Origin: Thiemannella venezuelensis
GTDB taxonomy: Bacteria > Actinomycetota > Actinomycetes > Streptosporangiales > Streptosporangiaceae
DNA: 64,000 bases
Direction: 5' to 3'
Assembly: GCF_014203605.1 (NCBI RefSeq)
Contig: NZ_JACHJJ010000003.1
Span: forward strand, 62,001 to 126,000
Below, piece after piece: positions 51,580 through 60,355 of this stretch (positions within the stretch are counted from its first letter, which is position 1; the number at the start of each line of letters is the position of its first letter). Position numbers and translations under genes: made by a program. A model generated the notes under the pieces. That model saw nothing but the letters and a program-made list of their open reading frames with translations. It was not told where the DNA came from and searched no databases.

Positions 51580-52138
51580 CGGACTCTCCCTCTGGGTCGT
51601 CGGGATAACAGGCCACGGCGAGCTTGAACGCGTCTCCTTCGGCGCCGCCGTAGCGGGTGAAGAGGTCCTGCAGCACGGTCCGCAGCTCGCCGAGGAACTG
51701 CTGGCGCTGCTCCGGCGGCACCCGGATCCGGCCGGAGACCCCGATCGAGGGCAGCTCCGGCCTGCTCCGGTCGAGCGCGGCGATGTCGGCCTGGACCTCC
51801 TCCACGAGGTCCAGCAGGTAGCCCAGGCTCAGCTCGTCCCGCGCCCGGCGCAGGCCGATCCGGCCGACCAGGCGGGGCGAGAGCCAGTAGGAGCGTGCCC
51901 CGGCCCGGTAGATGCCCTCGTTGATGCCGCGCACCCTGCGCTCGGCCACCTGCTCGGCCAGCCCCGCCTCGACCAGGCGCTTGACGTGGTAGTAGACCCG
52001 CTGCGGTGTCTGGCCGAGCAGCGCGGCGACCTCGGTGCAGGTGCGGGGCTCGGCCAGACACCGCAGCACCTCGATGCGCTGCGGCTTGAGCAGGGCCTCG
52101 GCCTGCTCGATCTCTTCCAGGTACAGGACGTCTCTCAT
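51572..52138 (-). CDS. ArsR-family winged-helix regulator
   Basis: A 188-residue helix-turn-helix protein: LKPQRIEVLRCLAEPRTCTEVAALLGQTPQRVYYHVKRLVEAGL is the winged-helix core (read as two blocks) followed by a helical C-terminal region. ATG 52138 is preferred because the earlier in-frame TTG at 52177 is part of a TTGACA promoter element and an ATG at 52159 sits inside the operator. It probably represses itself and the coupled AHSA1 gene. Confidence 0.87.
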   Translation of the reverse strand: MRDVLYLEEIEQAEALLKPQRIEVLRCLAEPRTCTEVAALLGQTPQRVYYHVKRLVEAGLAEQVAERRVRGINEGIYRAGARSYWLSPRLVGRIGLRRARDELSLGYLLDLVEEVQADIAALDRSRPELPSIGVSGRIRVPPEQRQQFLGELRTVLQDLFTRYGGAEGDAFKLAVACYPDDPEGESDE

Positions 52139-52142
52139 CTCA

Positions 52143-52177
52143 AAAACAGTCTTTTTCATAAAAAGCAGTTTTGTCAA
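52143..52177 (-). promoter_or_regulatory. Promoter -35 element and operator of the ArsR gene
   Basis: On the minus strand TTGACA (52177-52172) is followed by a dyad: CTTTTT-ATG-AAAAAG (perfect 6-bp arms, 52151-52165) flanked by AAAAC and GTTTT (52143-52147, 52168-52172). A protein on this site would cover the promoter, consistent with ArsR-type autorepression. Confidence 0.6.
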
Positions 52178-52299
52178 TGGGTGGCGCGGCGGCCGGAAGG
52201 AGCCGATCAGCCCGGACCTGCGGCCGGGCGGATCCCAGCCGCTCGGCCCGCGCCCCGAGGTCGAGGCGATCTGTCGGTGCCTCCTGGCAGGCTTGCGCC

Positions 52300-52845
52300 G
52301 TGACCGAGATCCCAGCGGAGAACTACTCCCGGCCCATGGACGCCGGCGCCCGGCCCGCGCTCCCCCTCGTCGGCGACGAGCGCGAGGTGCTGACCGCCTT
52401 CCTCGACTGGCACCGCCGGACCTTCGAGCTCAAGTGCTCGGGCGTCCCGGCGGAGCGGCTCTCCGAGAAGGGCGTCCCGCCCTCGGGCCTGAGCCTGCAC
52501 GGCCTGCTCCGCCACCTGGCCGGGGTGGAGCGGTGGTGGTTCCGGCTGCAGTTCGCCGGCGAGGACCTGCCGCTGCTCTACTACTCCGACGACGACCCCG
52601 ACCAGGACTTCGAGTCCCTGGGCGGCGACGTCTCGCAGGCGCTGGCGGTGTGGCACGCCGAGTGCGAGCGCTCCCGTGAGATCGTCGCCGCCGCCTCCTC
52701 ACTGGACCAGACGGGCGTCCAGCGGTCGGACGGGCGGCCGATCTCGCTCCGGGTCATCCTGGTCAAGCTCATCGCCGAGTACGCCCGGCACAACGGCCAC
52801 GCCGACCTGCTCCGGGAACGGATCGACGGCTCCACCGGGTACTGA
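52300..52845 (+). CDS. DinB-family (DUF664) protein
   Basis: A 181-residue four-helix-bundle protein of the DinB/DUF664 type. Metal-ligand type histidines are placed as usual: FLDWHRRTFELKCSG, SLHGLLRHLAGVERWWF and YARHNGHADLLRERIDG. In actinobacteria some relatives are mycothiol-dependent transferases. GTG 52300 starts VTEIPAENYSRP, a common opening of this family; the ribosome site is weak. The next feature downstream is a pseudogene remnant. Confidence 0.9.
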   Translation: MTEIPAENYSRPMDAGARPALPLVGDEREVLTAFLDWHRRTFELKCSGVPAERLSEKGVPPSGLSLHGLLRHLAGVERWWFRLQFAGEDLPLLYYSDDDPDQDFESLGGDVSQALAVWHAECERSREIVAAASSLDQTGVQRSDGRPISLRVILVKLIAEYARHNGHADLLRERIDGSTGY

Positions 52846-52846
52846 A

Positions 52847-53041
52847 GTGGTGGAGCACGAAGTCCGCTGTGCGCCGATGGAGGCCCGACCGCGGAACGTG
52901 TTCCCGAGCGAGGAGACCGGCGAGCACGGGCGGGGTTCACGGCGCTGGATCCTGGACGGGATCGACGGCACCGCGGCGTTCGCCGGGCCCCGATGGCGTG
53001 ACCGCTCTCCGTTTCCATACACGCCATTGCTACAGTCGTAG
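52847..53041 (+). pseudogene. Remnant of an inositol-monophosphatase/histidinol-phosphatase-like gene
   Basis: A 64-codon open segment contains VFPSEETGEHG followed by RRWILDGIDGTAAFAG, which matches the metal-binding GEExG and W-x-x-D-x-IDGT-x-x-F motifs of the inositol monophosphatase family (~260 residues when intact). Everything before and after these motifs is missing, and the fragment stops at the operator of the toxin-antitoxin module. It looks like a gene destroyed by the event that placed that module here. Confidence 0.7.
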
Positions 53042-53044
53042 CAA
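53027..53044. promoter_or_regulatory. Operator of the Phd/VapC toxin-antitoxin module
   Basis: TTGCTACAGTCGTAGCAA has perfect 7-bp arms and lies 18 bp before the antitoxin start. Antitoxin-toxin complexes of this class normally repress their own promoter by binding such repeats. A further TCTACGA half-site follows at 53049-53055. Confidence 0.7.
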
Positions 53045-53062
53045 GAGTTCTACGATTGGTCC

Positions 53063-53317
53063 ATGACAGCAATTCCGGCGCGCGAGCTGCGCAACAACAC
53101 CGCCGAAGTACTTCGGCGCGTCGAGGCAGGGGAAGAGATCGAGGTCCTGCGCGACAATCGTCCGGTAGCGAAGATCATTCCCTTCCCACGCCGGAGCCGC
53201 TGGCTGTCCGCCGCCGAGATCGGAGGGGAACTCGTCCGTCTCGGCCCGGACACCACCGGATGGGATGCGGAACTACGTGAGACGCTGTCCGGAACGACCG
53301 ACGATCTGCCATGGTGA
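53063..53317 (+). CDS. Phd/YefM-type antitoxin
   Basis: An 84-residue antitoxin. The N-terminal DNA-binding fold is typical (AIPARELRNNTAEVLRRVEAGEEIEVLRDNRPVAKIIP spans residues ~3-41), and the acidic, flexible C-terminal half (LRETLSGTTDDLPW end) would wrap the toxin. It overlaps the VapC start by 7 bp, the standard coupled arrangement. Confidence 0.93.
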   Translation: MTAIPARELRNNTAEVLRRVEAGEEIEVLRDNRPVAKIIPFPRRSRWLSAAEIGGELVRLGPDTTGWDAELRETLSGTTDDLPW

Positions 53318-53706
53318 CTCCTCGGCGTGCCCTGGCCGACACATCCGTCTTCATAGGTCTGGAGGCCGCCCGGTTCGACAGTGAACGGTTCTCCGGCTAC
53401 GAATGGGGCGTGTCGGCGATCACCCTGGGCGAACTGCGCCTGGGCGTGTTGCAGGCACGGGACCCCGAATCAGCCGCCCGGCGGTTGTCGACCTACCAAC
53501 TGGCCCAGCGCTTCGAACCACTACCGGTGGACGAGGCCGTTTCCGAGGCGTGGGCGCTCCTCGTCTCCCGGTTGCGAGCGGCAGGCCGTAAAGCGCCGAT
53601 CAACGACAGCTGGATAGCGGCGACCGCCCTCACCTACGGCATCCCTGTGGTGACCCAGGACGCCGACTACGACGGCATGCCCGGCGTTGAGATCATCAAG
53701 CTGTGA
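53311..53706 (+). CDS. VapC-type PIN-domain toxin
   Basis: A 131-residue PIN-domain ribonuclease toxin. The four acidic metal ligands are present: Asp10 (ALADTSVF), Glu41 (ITLGELRLG), Asp99 (INDSWIAATAL) and Asp117 (VTQDADYDGM). The family cleaves tRNA or rRNA when freed from its antitoxin. The gene ends directly against the stop codon of the convergent acyl-CoA synthetase gene, with no intergenic base. Confidence 0.94.
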   Translation: MVTPRRALADTSVFIGLEAARFDSERFSGYEWGVSAITLGELRLGVLQARDPESAARRLSTYQLAQRFEPLPVDEAVSEAWALLVSRLRAAGRKAPINDSWIAATALTYGIPVVTQDADYDGMPGVEIIKL

Positions 53707-55305
53707 TCATTCCGCTCCGGAGCCCGAGGCGGCCTGGACGGTCTCGCGGGCCCAGCGGTAGTCGGCCTTGCCGGCCGGGGAGCGGACCATCTCGCCGACG
53801 AAGGCGAAGGCCCGGGGGATCTTGTAGCCGGACAGCTTCGTACGGCAGTGCGCCTCCAGCTCCTCCGGCGACGGGGACGTGCCGGGGCGCGGCTCGACCA
53901 CCGCGGCCACCTTGCTGCCCCAGCGCTCGTCGGGCACACCGGTGACGACCGCGTCGAAGACCGCCGGATGACCCTTGAGGACCGCCTCGACCTCCTCGGG
54001 GTAGACCTTCTCGCCGCCGGTGTTGATGCAGGCCGCGCCGCGGCCGAGGACCGCGATCGCGCCGTCCTCCTCGACCGTGGCCATGTCGCCGGTGAGCAGC
54101 CAGCGGGTTCCGGCCGCGTCGGTCACGAAGGTGCGCCGGGTCTTGTCCTCGTCCTTGTAGTAGCCCAGCGGCATCCGGCCGCTCTTGGCGACCGTGCCCA
54201 CCTCGCCGGACCCGGGTTTGACCTGCTCCAGGGTCCCGTTGAGCACCACCAGGCCGGAGGCGGCGTTGGGCTGGAATCGCGAGCCCGACTCCGGCGTGGA
54301 GCCGGGGACGGCGGAGGCGGTGTAGCCGGACTCGGTGGAGCCGAAGTTGTCCAGGATCATGGTGTTCGGCAGCAGCTCCTGGAGTCGGTCGCGGACCGCG
54401 CCGGTCAGGATCGCTCCGGCGGAGCTGAGCACGCCCAGCGACGAGACGTCGTAGGAGCCGGCGGCCAGTTCCTCGGCGATCGGGCGGGCCATCGCGTCAC
54501 CGATGACGTTGATCGTGAAGGCCTTCTCCCGCTCGATCGCCCGCAGCACCTCGGCCGCGCCGAACTTGCGGACGTAGACCATGGTGCCCCCCATCCACCA
54601 GGTGATGAAGGTGCTCATCTGGGACGCGCCGTGCATCAGCGGGGCCGCCGCCAGCATGATCAGCGGTCCGGAGTTCCGTGCCTGCTCGACGACCGCCTCG
54701 GGGCTCGGGAGCGGGTCTCCGTACGGGTTCCCGCCGCCGAAGGCGAAGAAGAGGTCCTCGGTCCGCCACATCACGCCCTTGGGCATGCCGGTGGTGCCGC
54801 CGGTGTAGATGATGTAGAGGTCGTCGCCCGACCGCTCGGGGAACCCGCGCGTCTCCGGCTGCCCGGCCAGCGCCTCGGTGTACGGCACCGCCCCGGCGAC
54901 CTTCGACGGCCCGCCCACCGCGATCAGGTGCCGCAGCTCGGGGGCCTGCGGCGCGACCGCCGCCACCCGGTCGTCGAACTCCACGTCGAAGATCAGTGCC
55001 GCGATGTCGGAGTCCTGGTAGAGGTAGAGCAGCTCGGCCTCGACGTAGCGGTAGTTGACGTTGACCGGCACGGCCCGGAGCTTGAGCGCCGCCAGCATCC
55101 CGGCGATGTACTCGACGCCGTTGTAGAGGTGGATGCCGACATGGTCGCCCGGCCCGACGCCGTGCGCCGCGAGGTGGTGGGCGAGCCGGTTGGCGTGGGC
55201 GTCCAGCTCCGCGTAGGTCACGCGGTGCTCGCCGCAGACGACGGCGACGCGGTCCCCGATCGCGTCCGCGAGCCCTTCGAACAGATCTGCGTGGTTGAAC
55301 TCCAT
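53707..55305 (-). CDS. FadD19-like acyl-CoA synthetase
   Basis: A 532-residue ANL-superfamily ligase. The AMP-binding P-loop is IIYTGGTTGMPKGVMW, followed by FGSTESGYT, the hinge region LLTGDMATVEEDG with GRGAACINTGGEKVYPEEVE, and a C-terminal catalytic Lys in SPAGKADYRWA. The sequence pattern (FGSTESG, INTGGEKVYPEEVEAVLKGHP, AGKADYRWA) resembles FadD19 of mycobacteria, which activates the steroid side chain; that assignment is from memory. It is the last gene of a five-gene catabolic operon. ATG 55305 has AGGAG about 8 bases upstream. Confidence 0.92.
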   Translation of the reverse strand: MEFNHADLFEGLADAIGDRVAVVCGEHRVTYAELDAHANRLAHHLAAHGVGPGDHVGIHLYNGVEYIAGMLAALKLRAVPVNVNYRYVEAELLYLYQDSDIAALIFDVEFDDRVAAVAPQAPELRHLIAVGGPSKVAGAVPYTEALAGQPETRGFPERSGDDLYIIYTGGTTGMPKGVMWRTEDLFFAFGGGNPYGDPLPSPEAVVEQARNSGPLIMLAAAPLMHGASQMSTFITWWMGGTMVYVRKFGAAEVLRAIEREKAFTINVIGDAMARPIAEELAAGSYDVSSLGVLSSAGAILTGAVRDRLQELLPNTMILDNFGSTESGYTASAVPGSTPESGSRFQPNAASGLVVLNGTLEQVKPGSGEVGTVAKSGRMPLGYYKDEDKTRRTFVTDAAGTRWLLTGDMATVEEDGAIAVLGRGAACINTGGEKVYPEEVEAVLKGHPAVFDAVVTGVPDERWGSKVAAVVEPRPGTSPSPEELEAHCRTKLSGYKIPRAFAFVGEMVRSPAGKADYRWARETVQAASGSGAE

Positions 55306-55360
55306 CGGGGGACTCCTGTCTCGCAAGGGGGCTCCGGACGCTCCGGGCGCCGGAGGGGTT

Positions 55361-56509
55361 CTACGGTTTGTCGCTGCCGACCATCCACATCGCGAAGAAC
55401 TGCGCGCCTCCCCCGTAGGCGTGCCCGAGGGCCCGCCGGGCCCCGTCCACCTGGTGCTCGCCCGCCATCCCCCGGACCTGGAGCGCCGCCTCGGCGAACC
55501 GGATCAGCCCGGAGGCGCCGATCGGGTTGCTGGAGAGCACGCCGCCGGAGGCGTTCCACGGGATGTCGCCGTCCAGGGCGGTGGCCCCCGACTCGGTGAG
55601 CTTCCAGCCCTCCCCCTCGGCGGCGAACCCGAGGTTCTCCAGCCACATCGGCTCGTACCAGGAGAACGGCACGTAGACCTCGGCCACGTCGATCTCCCGG
55701 CGCGGGTCGGTGATGCCGGCCTGCCGGTAGACGTCCGCCGCGCAGTCCTTGCCGCCCTGGGGGTTCACCGTGTCGCGCCCGGCGCGGAAGATGGGCTCGG
55801 AGCGCATCGCCGTGCCCAGCACCCAGGCCGGGGTCCCGGTGACGGCCTTCTCCGAGGACAGGACCATCGCGCACGCGCCGTCGCTGGACGGGCAGGTCTC
55901 CAGGTAGCGGATCGGCTCCCAGAGCATCGGGGTCGACTCGACCATCTGCCGGCTGATGCCGGGGATCCTCAGGTGGGCGTAGGGGTTCTTCAGGGCGTTG
56001 AGCCGGTCCTTGACGGCGACCAGCGTGCCGATGTGCTCCGGCGCCCCCGACCTGCGCATGTACTCGCGGATGTGCGGGGCGAAGTAGCCGCCCGCGCCGA
56101 CCACCAGCGAGGCGCTGAACGGCAGGTGCGTGGACAGCGCCCAGGTGGCGTTGGACTCCGACTGCTTCTCGAAGGCGACCACCAGCACCCGGTCGTGCAC
56201 GCCGCCCTGGACGAGGGAGGCCCCGACCAGCGCGGTGGAGCCGCCGACCGAGCCCGCGGTGTGCACGCGCATCATCGGCTTGCCCGCGGCGCCGAGCGCG
56301 TCGGCGAGGTACGCCTCCGGCATCATCACGCCCTCGAACAGGTCGGGCGCCTTGCCGATGACGACGGCGTCGATGTCCTTCCAGGCCAGCCCGGCGTCCT
56401 CCAGCGCGCGGGCGGCGGCCTCGCGGACCAGCCCGGCGATGGAGACGTCCCGGCGCTTGGTCGTGTAGTGCGTCTGCCCCACCCCGATGACCGCACAGCG
56501 GTTACCCAT
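55361..56509 (-). CDS. Ltp3-like thiolase-fold lipid-transfer protein
   Basis: A 382-residue thiolase-superfamily (SCP-x/non-decarboxylating) protein. CAVIGVGQTHYTT and AAARALEDAGLAWKDIDAVV open the fold, VHTAGSVGGSTAL occupies the usual nucleophile region but has Ser/Gly in place of the catalytic Cys, and GGVLSSNPIGASG and GHAYGGGAQF carry the conserved His regions. Such Ltp proteins act as retro-aldolases in steroid side-chain loss in partnership with DUF35 proteins. Both partners are encoded upstream in this operon. Confidence 0.88.
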   Translation of the reverse strand: MGNRCAVIGVGQTHYTTKRRDVSIAGLVREAAARALEDAGLAWKDIDAVVIGKAPDLFEGVMMPEAYLADALGAAGKPMMRVHTAGSVGGSTALVGASLVQGGVHDRVLVVAFEKQSESNATWALSTHLPFSASLVVGAGGYFAPHIREYMRRSGAPEHIGTLVAVKDRLNALKNPYAHLRIPGISRQMVESTPMLWEPIRYLETCPSSDGACAMVLSSEKAVTGTPAWVLGTAMRSEPIFRAGRDTVNPQGGKDCAADVYRQAGITDPRREIDVAEVYVPFSWYEPMWLENLGFAAEGEGWKLTESGATALDGDIPWNASGGVLSSNPIGASGLIRFAEAALQVRGMAGEHQVDGARRALGHAYGGGAQFFAMWMVGSDKP

Positions 56510-56512
56510 GGC

Positions 56513-57532
56513 TCACGCCTCCATCACGGTCACGAGGTTGTGCTGCAGGCAGGGGCCGCTGGCGGCGTGCCCGACGGCGCGGCTCGCGGTGCCGTCGGTG
56601 ATCCGCCGGGCCGCCTCGCCGATCCGGATGAGGCCGGTCGCCATGACGGGATTGGCGGCCAGCGGGCCGCCGCTCGGGTTGACCGCGGTGGAGGCGGGCA
56701 GTTCCAGCGCCTCGCGGAGGATGACCTCCTCGTGGCTGAACTGGGCGTGCAGTTCGGCCACGTCGACATGACCCTTGCCGACCCCCGCCGCACGTGCGGC
56801 TTCGGCGGCGGAGGCCGACCGGGCGAGGTCTCTCATTCCCAGATAGTGGGGTTCTATGCGGTGGGCGATGCCGGTGATCCAGGCGGGGCGCTCGCACAGC
56901 TCCCGTGCCAGGTCCCCGGCGGCCAGCACCACCGCGGCGGCGCCGTCGGTCATCGGCGCGACGTCGTACGGCCTCAGCGGCTGGACCTCGTAGCCGTCGC
57001 CTTCGGGATCCGGCAGGTCGAGGGCGCAGGGGTTGTCCCGGCCGGCGGCGCGGCTGCGCCGTACGATCTCGTCGAGCTCGGCCCGGTCCGCCCCCCTCGC
57101 CGAGGCCTGCAGGGCGGCGTAGGAGACCTGGTCCAGGCCGAGCGGCGCCAGGTAGTAGGGGTCGAGCTGGAGGGTCATGATCTCCCGCAGGTCCCCCTGG
57201 GAGGACTTGCCGAAGCCGTAGACCAGCGCCGTGTCGACGTCTCCGTGCTGGAGCCGTACCCACGCCTCGTAGAGCGCCCAGGCGGCGTCCATCTCCACGT
57301 GGCTCTCGGAGATCGGCGGCCAGGCGCCGAGCGCGTCGAGCGCGGAGACGAACGAGAACGGCGCCCCGGCGAGGTAGTCGCAGCTCCCCGAGCAGGTGAA
57401 GCCGAACGTGCGCAGTCCCGAGGCGTCTCTGACCTCGTCGAGCACCGGCAGGATCAGCTCGGACTCGCCGAGCCCCTCGTCGGTCGCGCTGTGCCGGGTC
57501 TGCGCGAAGGCCACGACGGCCACGTCTCTCAT
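56513..57532 (-). CDS. Ltp4-like thiolase-fold protein
   Basis: A 339-residue thiolase-fold protein, shorter than the neighbouring Ltp3-like one and paired with it. It has VAVVAFAQTRHSA, TFGFTCSGSCDYLAGAPFSF with a Cys at the nucleophile position, NPSGGPLAANPVMATGL and GHAASGPCLQHN. The order DUF35, Ltp4-like, Ltp3-like, with 3-9 bp gaps, is that of the Rv3521-Rv3523 type steroid cluster in mycobacteria (established by comparison from memory). Probably forms a heteromeric complex with the DUF35 protein. Confidence 0.88.
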   Translation of the reverse strand: MRDVAVVAFAQTRHSATDEGLGESELILPVLDEVRDASGLRTFGFTCSGSCDYLAGAPFSFVSALDALGAWPPISESHVEMDAAWALYEAWVRLQHGDVDTALVYGFGKSSQGDLREIMTLQLDPYYLAPLGLDQVSYAALQASARGADRAELDEIVRRSRAAGRDNPCALDLPDPEGDGYEVQPLRPYDVAPMTDGAAAVVLAAGDLARELCERPAWITGIAHRIEPHYLGMRDLARSASAAEAARAAGVGKGHVDVAELHAQFSHEEVILREALELPASTAVNPSGGPLAANPVMATGLIRIGEAARRITDGTASRAVGHAASGPCLQHNLVTVMEA

Positions 57533-57541
57533 CGGCTGCTC

Positions 57542-58498
57542 CTACAGCTCTGCGTCGGGCTCGCCGGTGGGGGCGAACCACTTGATGTTGGACATGGACG
57601 CGGTCCGCTCCTCCTCGGGGACCCAGACGGCGCGCACCCGCATGCCCTGCCGCACCTCGTGCGCGGGGACGCCGCCGACCAGGGCGATCATCGGGATGTC
57701 GGAGCCGTCGAGGAGGATGTAGGCCGAGACGAACGGGACCTCGGGGGCCCGCGGGTCGGGGAGGTTGTTGATCGCGAAGGTGGTGATCGTGCCGGTGTCC
57801 GGGACCTCGACCTCCTCGGTGATCGCGACTCCGCACTCCGGGCACGACAGGCGGTAGGGCACGTAGACCTTGCCGCAGGAGCCGCACCGGCAGCCGATGA
57901 ACACCCCGCGCGCGACGCCGTCGAGGAAGCGGGCGAGCGCCTTGCCGGGTCTGACGCGGTACTCGGTGCGGACCGGGGAGACGATCCTCGTGACCTCGGG
58001 GACGAAGCTCTCGATGTCGGTGATGTGCCCGGTGCGCGCGGCCTTCCAGCGGGGGCGGACGCGCAAGCCCTGGCGCATGGCCCGGGCGTCGCCCGCGTCG
58101 ACCGCGTGGACCAGCGCGGTGTCCGCGCCGTCCAGCCGGATCAGCGCCCAGGCGAACGGGCGCTCCAGCGGGTGGGCGGGGCGGGGCTCGCTCACCCAGG
58201 ACCAGCTCTCGACCGTCCCGGCCGGGCCGACCTCGGCGAACTCGCCGGTGACCGCCTCCCCGGTGTCCGGGTCGTACTCCAGAGGGGGGACGAGCGTACG
58301 GCCGCCGGCCGTGCGGACCCCGACGATGCGCCCGTCCCGCAGCTCGGTGAGGAAGCGCCCGATCACCGGCCCGGTCGTGCGGGTGTAGCCGCCGGGGAAC
58401 TCCAGGACGTGTCCGGCGACCAGGCTCCTGGCCTCTCCCTCCGGTACGGCGGCCGCGCCGGCGGCTGTCGTACCCGCGGCTGTCGCGTCAGATGGCAC
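57542..58498 (-). CDS. DUF35 OB-fold zinc-ribbon protein, two-domain
   Basis: A 318-residue protein with two DUF35-type OB domains. The second has a rubredoxin-like zinc ribbon (CRCGSCGKVYVPYRLSCPEC, residues ~204-223); the first (~25-160) has lost the cysteines. DUF35 proteins bind thiolase-type Ltp proteins and present acyl-CoA in steroid side-chain retro-aldol cleavage. The gene overlaps the upstream ligase by 11 bp and precedes the two thiolase-fold genes. Confidence 0.9.
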   Translation of the reverse strand: MPSDATAAGTTAAGAAAVPEGEARSLVAGHVLEFPGGYTRTTGPVIGRFLTELRDGRIVGVRTAGGRTLVPPLEYDPDTGEAVTGEFAEVGPAGTVESWSWVSEPRPAHPLERPFAWALIRLDGADTALVHAVDAGDARAMRQGLRVRPRWKAARTGHITDIESFVPEVTRIVSPVRTEYRVRPGKALARFLDGVARGVFIGCRCGSCGKVYVPYRLSCPECGVAITEEVEVPDTGTITTFAINNLPDPRAPEVPFVSAYILLDGSDIPMIALVGGVPAHEVRQGMRVRAVWVPEEERTASMSNIKWFAPTGEPDAEL

Positions 58499-60038
58499 GG
58501 TCGTGGCCCTCCCAGTAGGGGTCGCGGAGCTTGCGTTTGAGGAGCTTGCCGTTGGGCTCGCGCGGCATCTCCCCGATGAAGTCGACGGACCGCGGCCACT
58601 TCATCTTCGCCAGGCGGCCCTTGAGCGAGTCGAGGATCTCCGCGGCCAGCTCGGGCGAGGGCTCCACCCCGGGGGCGGGCTCGACCACGGCCTTGATCTG
58701 CTCGCCCCACTCCTCGTCCGGGATGCCGAACACCGCCACGTCGGCGATCTTCGGGTGGACCATCAGCTCGTTCTCGATCTCGGCCGGGTAGATGTTGACC
58801 CCACCCGAGATGATCATGTCGGCCTTGCGGTCGCAGAGAAAGAGGAAGCCCTCCGCGTCGAGGTAGCCGATGTCGCCGACGGTGAAGTGGTCCTTGAGCC
58901 GGTTCTCCTCGGTCTTGGCCCGGTCGCCCTTGTACTCGAAGGTGGCGCCGGCCATCTTCATGTAGATCGTGCCGGGGGTGCCGGTGGGGACGGGCTGGAG
59001 CTCCTCGTCCACGATGAGCAGCTCGCTGATCGGCCAGGCGGTGCCGACGGTGCCGGGGTGCTTCTTCCAGCCCTCGGGGGTGGCGAGCGTGCCGCCGCCC
59101 TCGGTCGCCGCGTAGTACTCGTAGATGCAGTCGCCCCACCACTCGAACATCGCCCACTTGACCGGGACCGGGCAGGGGGCGGCGGCGTGGATCATCCACT
59201 TCAGCGAGGAGAGGTCGTACCTGCGCTTGACGTCGTCGGGGAGGGCGAGCAGGCGCTTGAAGTGGGTGGGGACCATGTGGGAGTTGGTGACCCGGTACTT
59301 CGCGCAGAGCCGGAGAAGCTCTTCGGCGTCCCACTTGTCCATGTAGACGAGGGTGTGGCCCATGTGCAGGGCCGTACCGCCGAACTGGGTGACGGCGGTG
59401 TGGTAGTTCGGCGAGGTGATCAGGTGGGCGTTCTCCTTGCCCGGCGTGATGCCGAACATGGCGAGCAGGAACGTCATCAGCTCGGCCGCGTCGTCGGGAT
59501 CCAGGCCGTTGAGCGGGCGGCGCACGCCCTTGGGCCTGCCGGTGGTGCCGGAGGTGTAGTGCATGGTGGCTCCGGCCGTACGGTCCTCCGGGAGGGTGTC
59601 CGGCCACCCCTCGGTCAGCTCCGAGACGGGGCGCACGCCGTCCACCCGGCCGAACGCGAAGACGCGGTCGGCGGAGATGCCCGACTCCGCGACGCCGCGC
59701 AGCCCCTCCTCCGCGTGCCGCCGGTCCAGGAAGAACGCCTTGGCCTCGCTGTCGGCGACGATGTAGCCGATCTCCGGGCCGGTGAGGTGCCAGTTGATCG
59801 GCGTGTAGTACCACCCGGCCTGCAGGGCGGCCAGGTAGAGCACAAGGCCGTCGGCGCCGTTGGGGACCAGGCCGCTGATGCCGTCGCCGGGCCGCAGGCC
59901 GAGGCCGCGCAGGGCGTGTACGAGGCGGTTGGCCCGGGCGAGCAGGTCACCCGCCCGGTGTTCGGTGCCGTCCGGGTCCACGGCGGCGATCCAGTCCGGA
60001 TCCGCCTGCGCCAGCCGCCAGAAACCGAGCGTGCCCAT
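58488..60038 (-). CDS. FadD4-like acyl-CoA synthetase
   Basis: A 516-residue ANL ligase, first gene of the operon. P-loop MHYTSGTTGRPKGVRRP, then YEYYAATEGGGTL, the hinge TVGDIGYLDAEGFLFLCDRKADMIISGGVNIYPAEIE and C-terminal Lys in EPNGKLLKRKLRDPY. It is distinct from the other ligase of the operon and closer to FadD4/FadD17-like enzymes acting on short or cyclic acids. Promoter region 60039-60418 holds two operator-like sites matching steroid-catabolism TetR regulators. Confidence 0.92.
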   Translation of the reverse strand: MGTLGFWRLAQADPDWIAAVDPDGTEHRAGDLLARANRLVHALRGLGLRPGDGISGLVPNGADGLVLYLAALQAGWYYTPINWHLTGPEIGYIVADSEAKAFFLDRRHAEEGLRGVAESGISADRVFAFGRVDGVRPVSELTEGWPDTLPEDRTAGATMHYTSGTTGRPKGVRRPLNGLDPDDAAELMTFLLAMFGITPGKENAHLITSPNYHTAVTQFGGTALHMGHTLVYMDKWDAEELLRLCAKYRVTNSHMVPTHFKRLLALPDDVKRRYDLSSLKWMIHAAAPCPVPVKWAMFEWWGDCIYEYYAATEGGGTLATPEGWKKHPGTVGTAWPISELLIVDEELQPVPTGTPGTIYMKMAGATFEYKGDRAKTEENRLKDHFTVGDIGYLDAEGFLFLCDRKADMIISGGVNIYPAEIENELMVHPKIADVAVFGIPDEEWGEQIKAVVEPAPGVEPSPELAAEILDSLKGRLAKMKWPRSVDFIGEMPREPNGKLLKRKLRDPYWEGHDRAI

Positions 60039-60129
60039 CGGAAGATCCCTTCAGCTCGAAAGGGCCGGGCCGCCGGAGTGAGGCACGCCCCTCGAAACGC
60101 GACAGGACTCCGGCAGCGCGGAAGGTGTC

Positions 60130-60145
60130 GAACGGGAACCCGTTC
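60130..60145. promoter_or_regulatory. KstR-like operator upstream of the acyl-CoA catabolism operon
   Basis: GAACGGGAACCCGTTC is a perfect inverted repeat with 7-bp arms; within it AACCCGTT (60137-60144) fits the AAC-NN-GTT core of KstR-type TetR operators. It is 92 bp before the first gene. Confidence 0.5.
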
Positions 60146-60184
60146 TCGTTCGCAGGGGCAGACTAACCCCGGGAGGTGCTACCG

Positions 60185-60198
60185 AGCAAGCGCTTGAT
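60185..60198. promoter_or_regulatory. KstR2-like operator upstream of the acyl-CoA catabolism operon
   Basis: AGCAAGCGCTTGAT matches the AnCAAGnnCTTGnT form of KstR2-type operators at every fixed position. The same CAAGCGCTTG core precedes the enoyl-CoA hydratase gene at 62833-62842, which links the two transcription units. Confidence 0.65.
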
Positions 60199-60355
60199 TA
60201 CAGAGAGAATCGCAGGTAGCGGCTTTACCTTCTCATCACCATCGGCGTCGCGGCCGTTACGCATAGCTCATGAAGAGTAAGAAAAAAGTCAAGTTTCGTC
60301 ACGAATGTAGCTAAATGTCCTAAACCACGGCTTTGCTAAGTCAGGATTGCTACGT

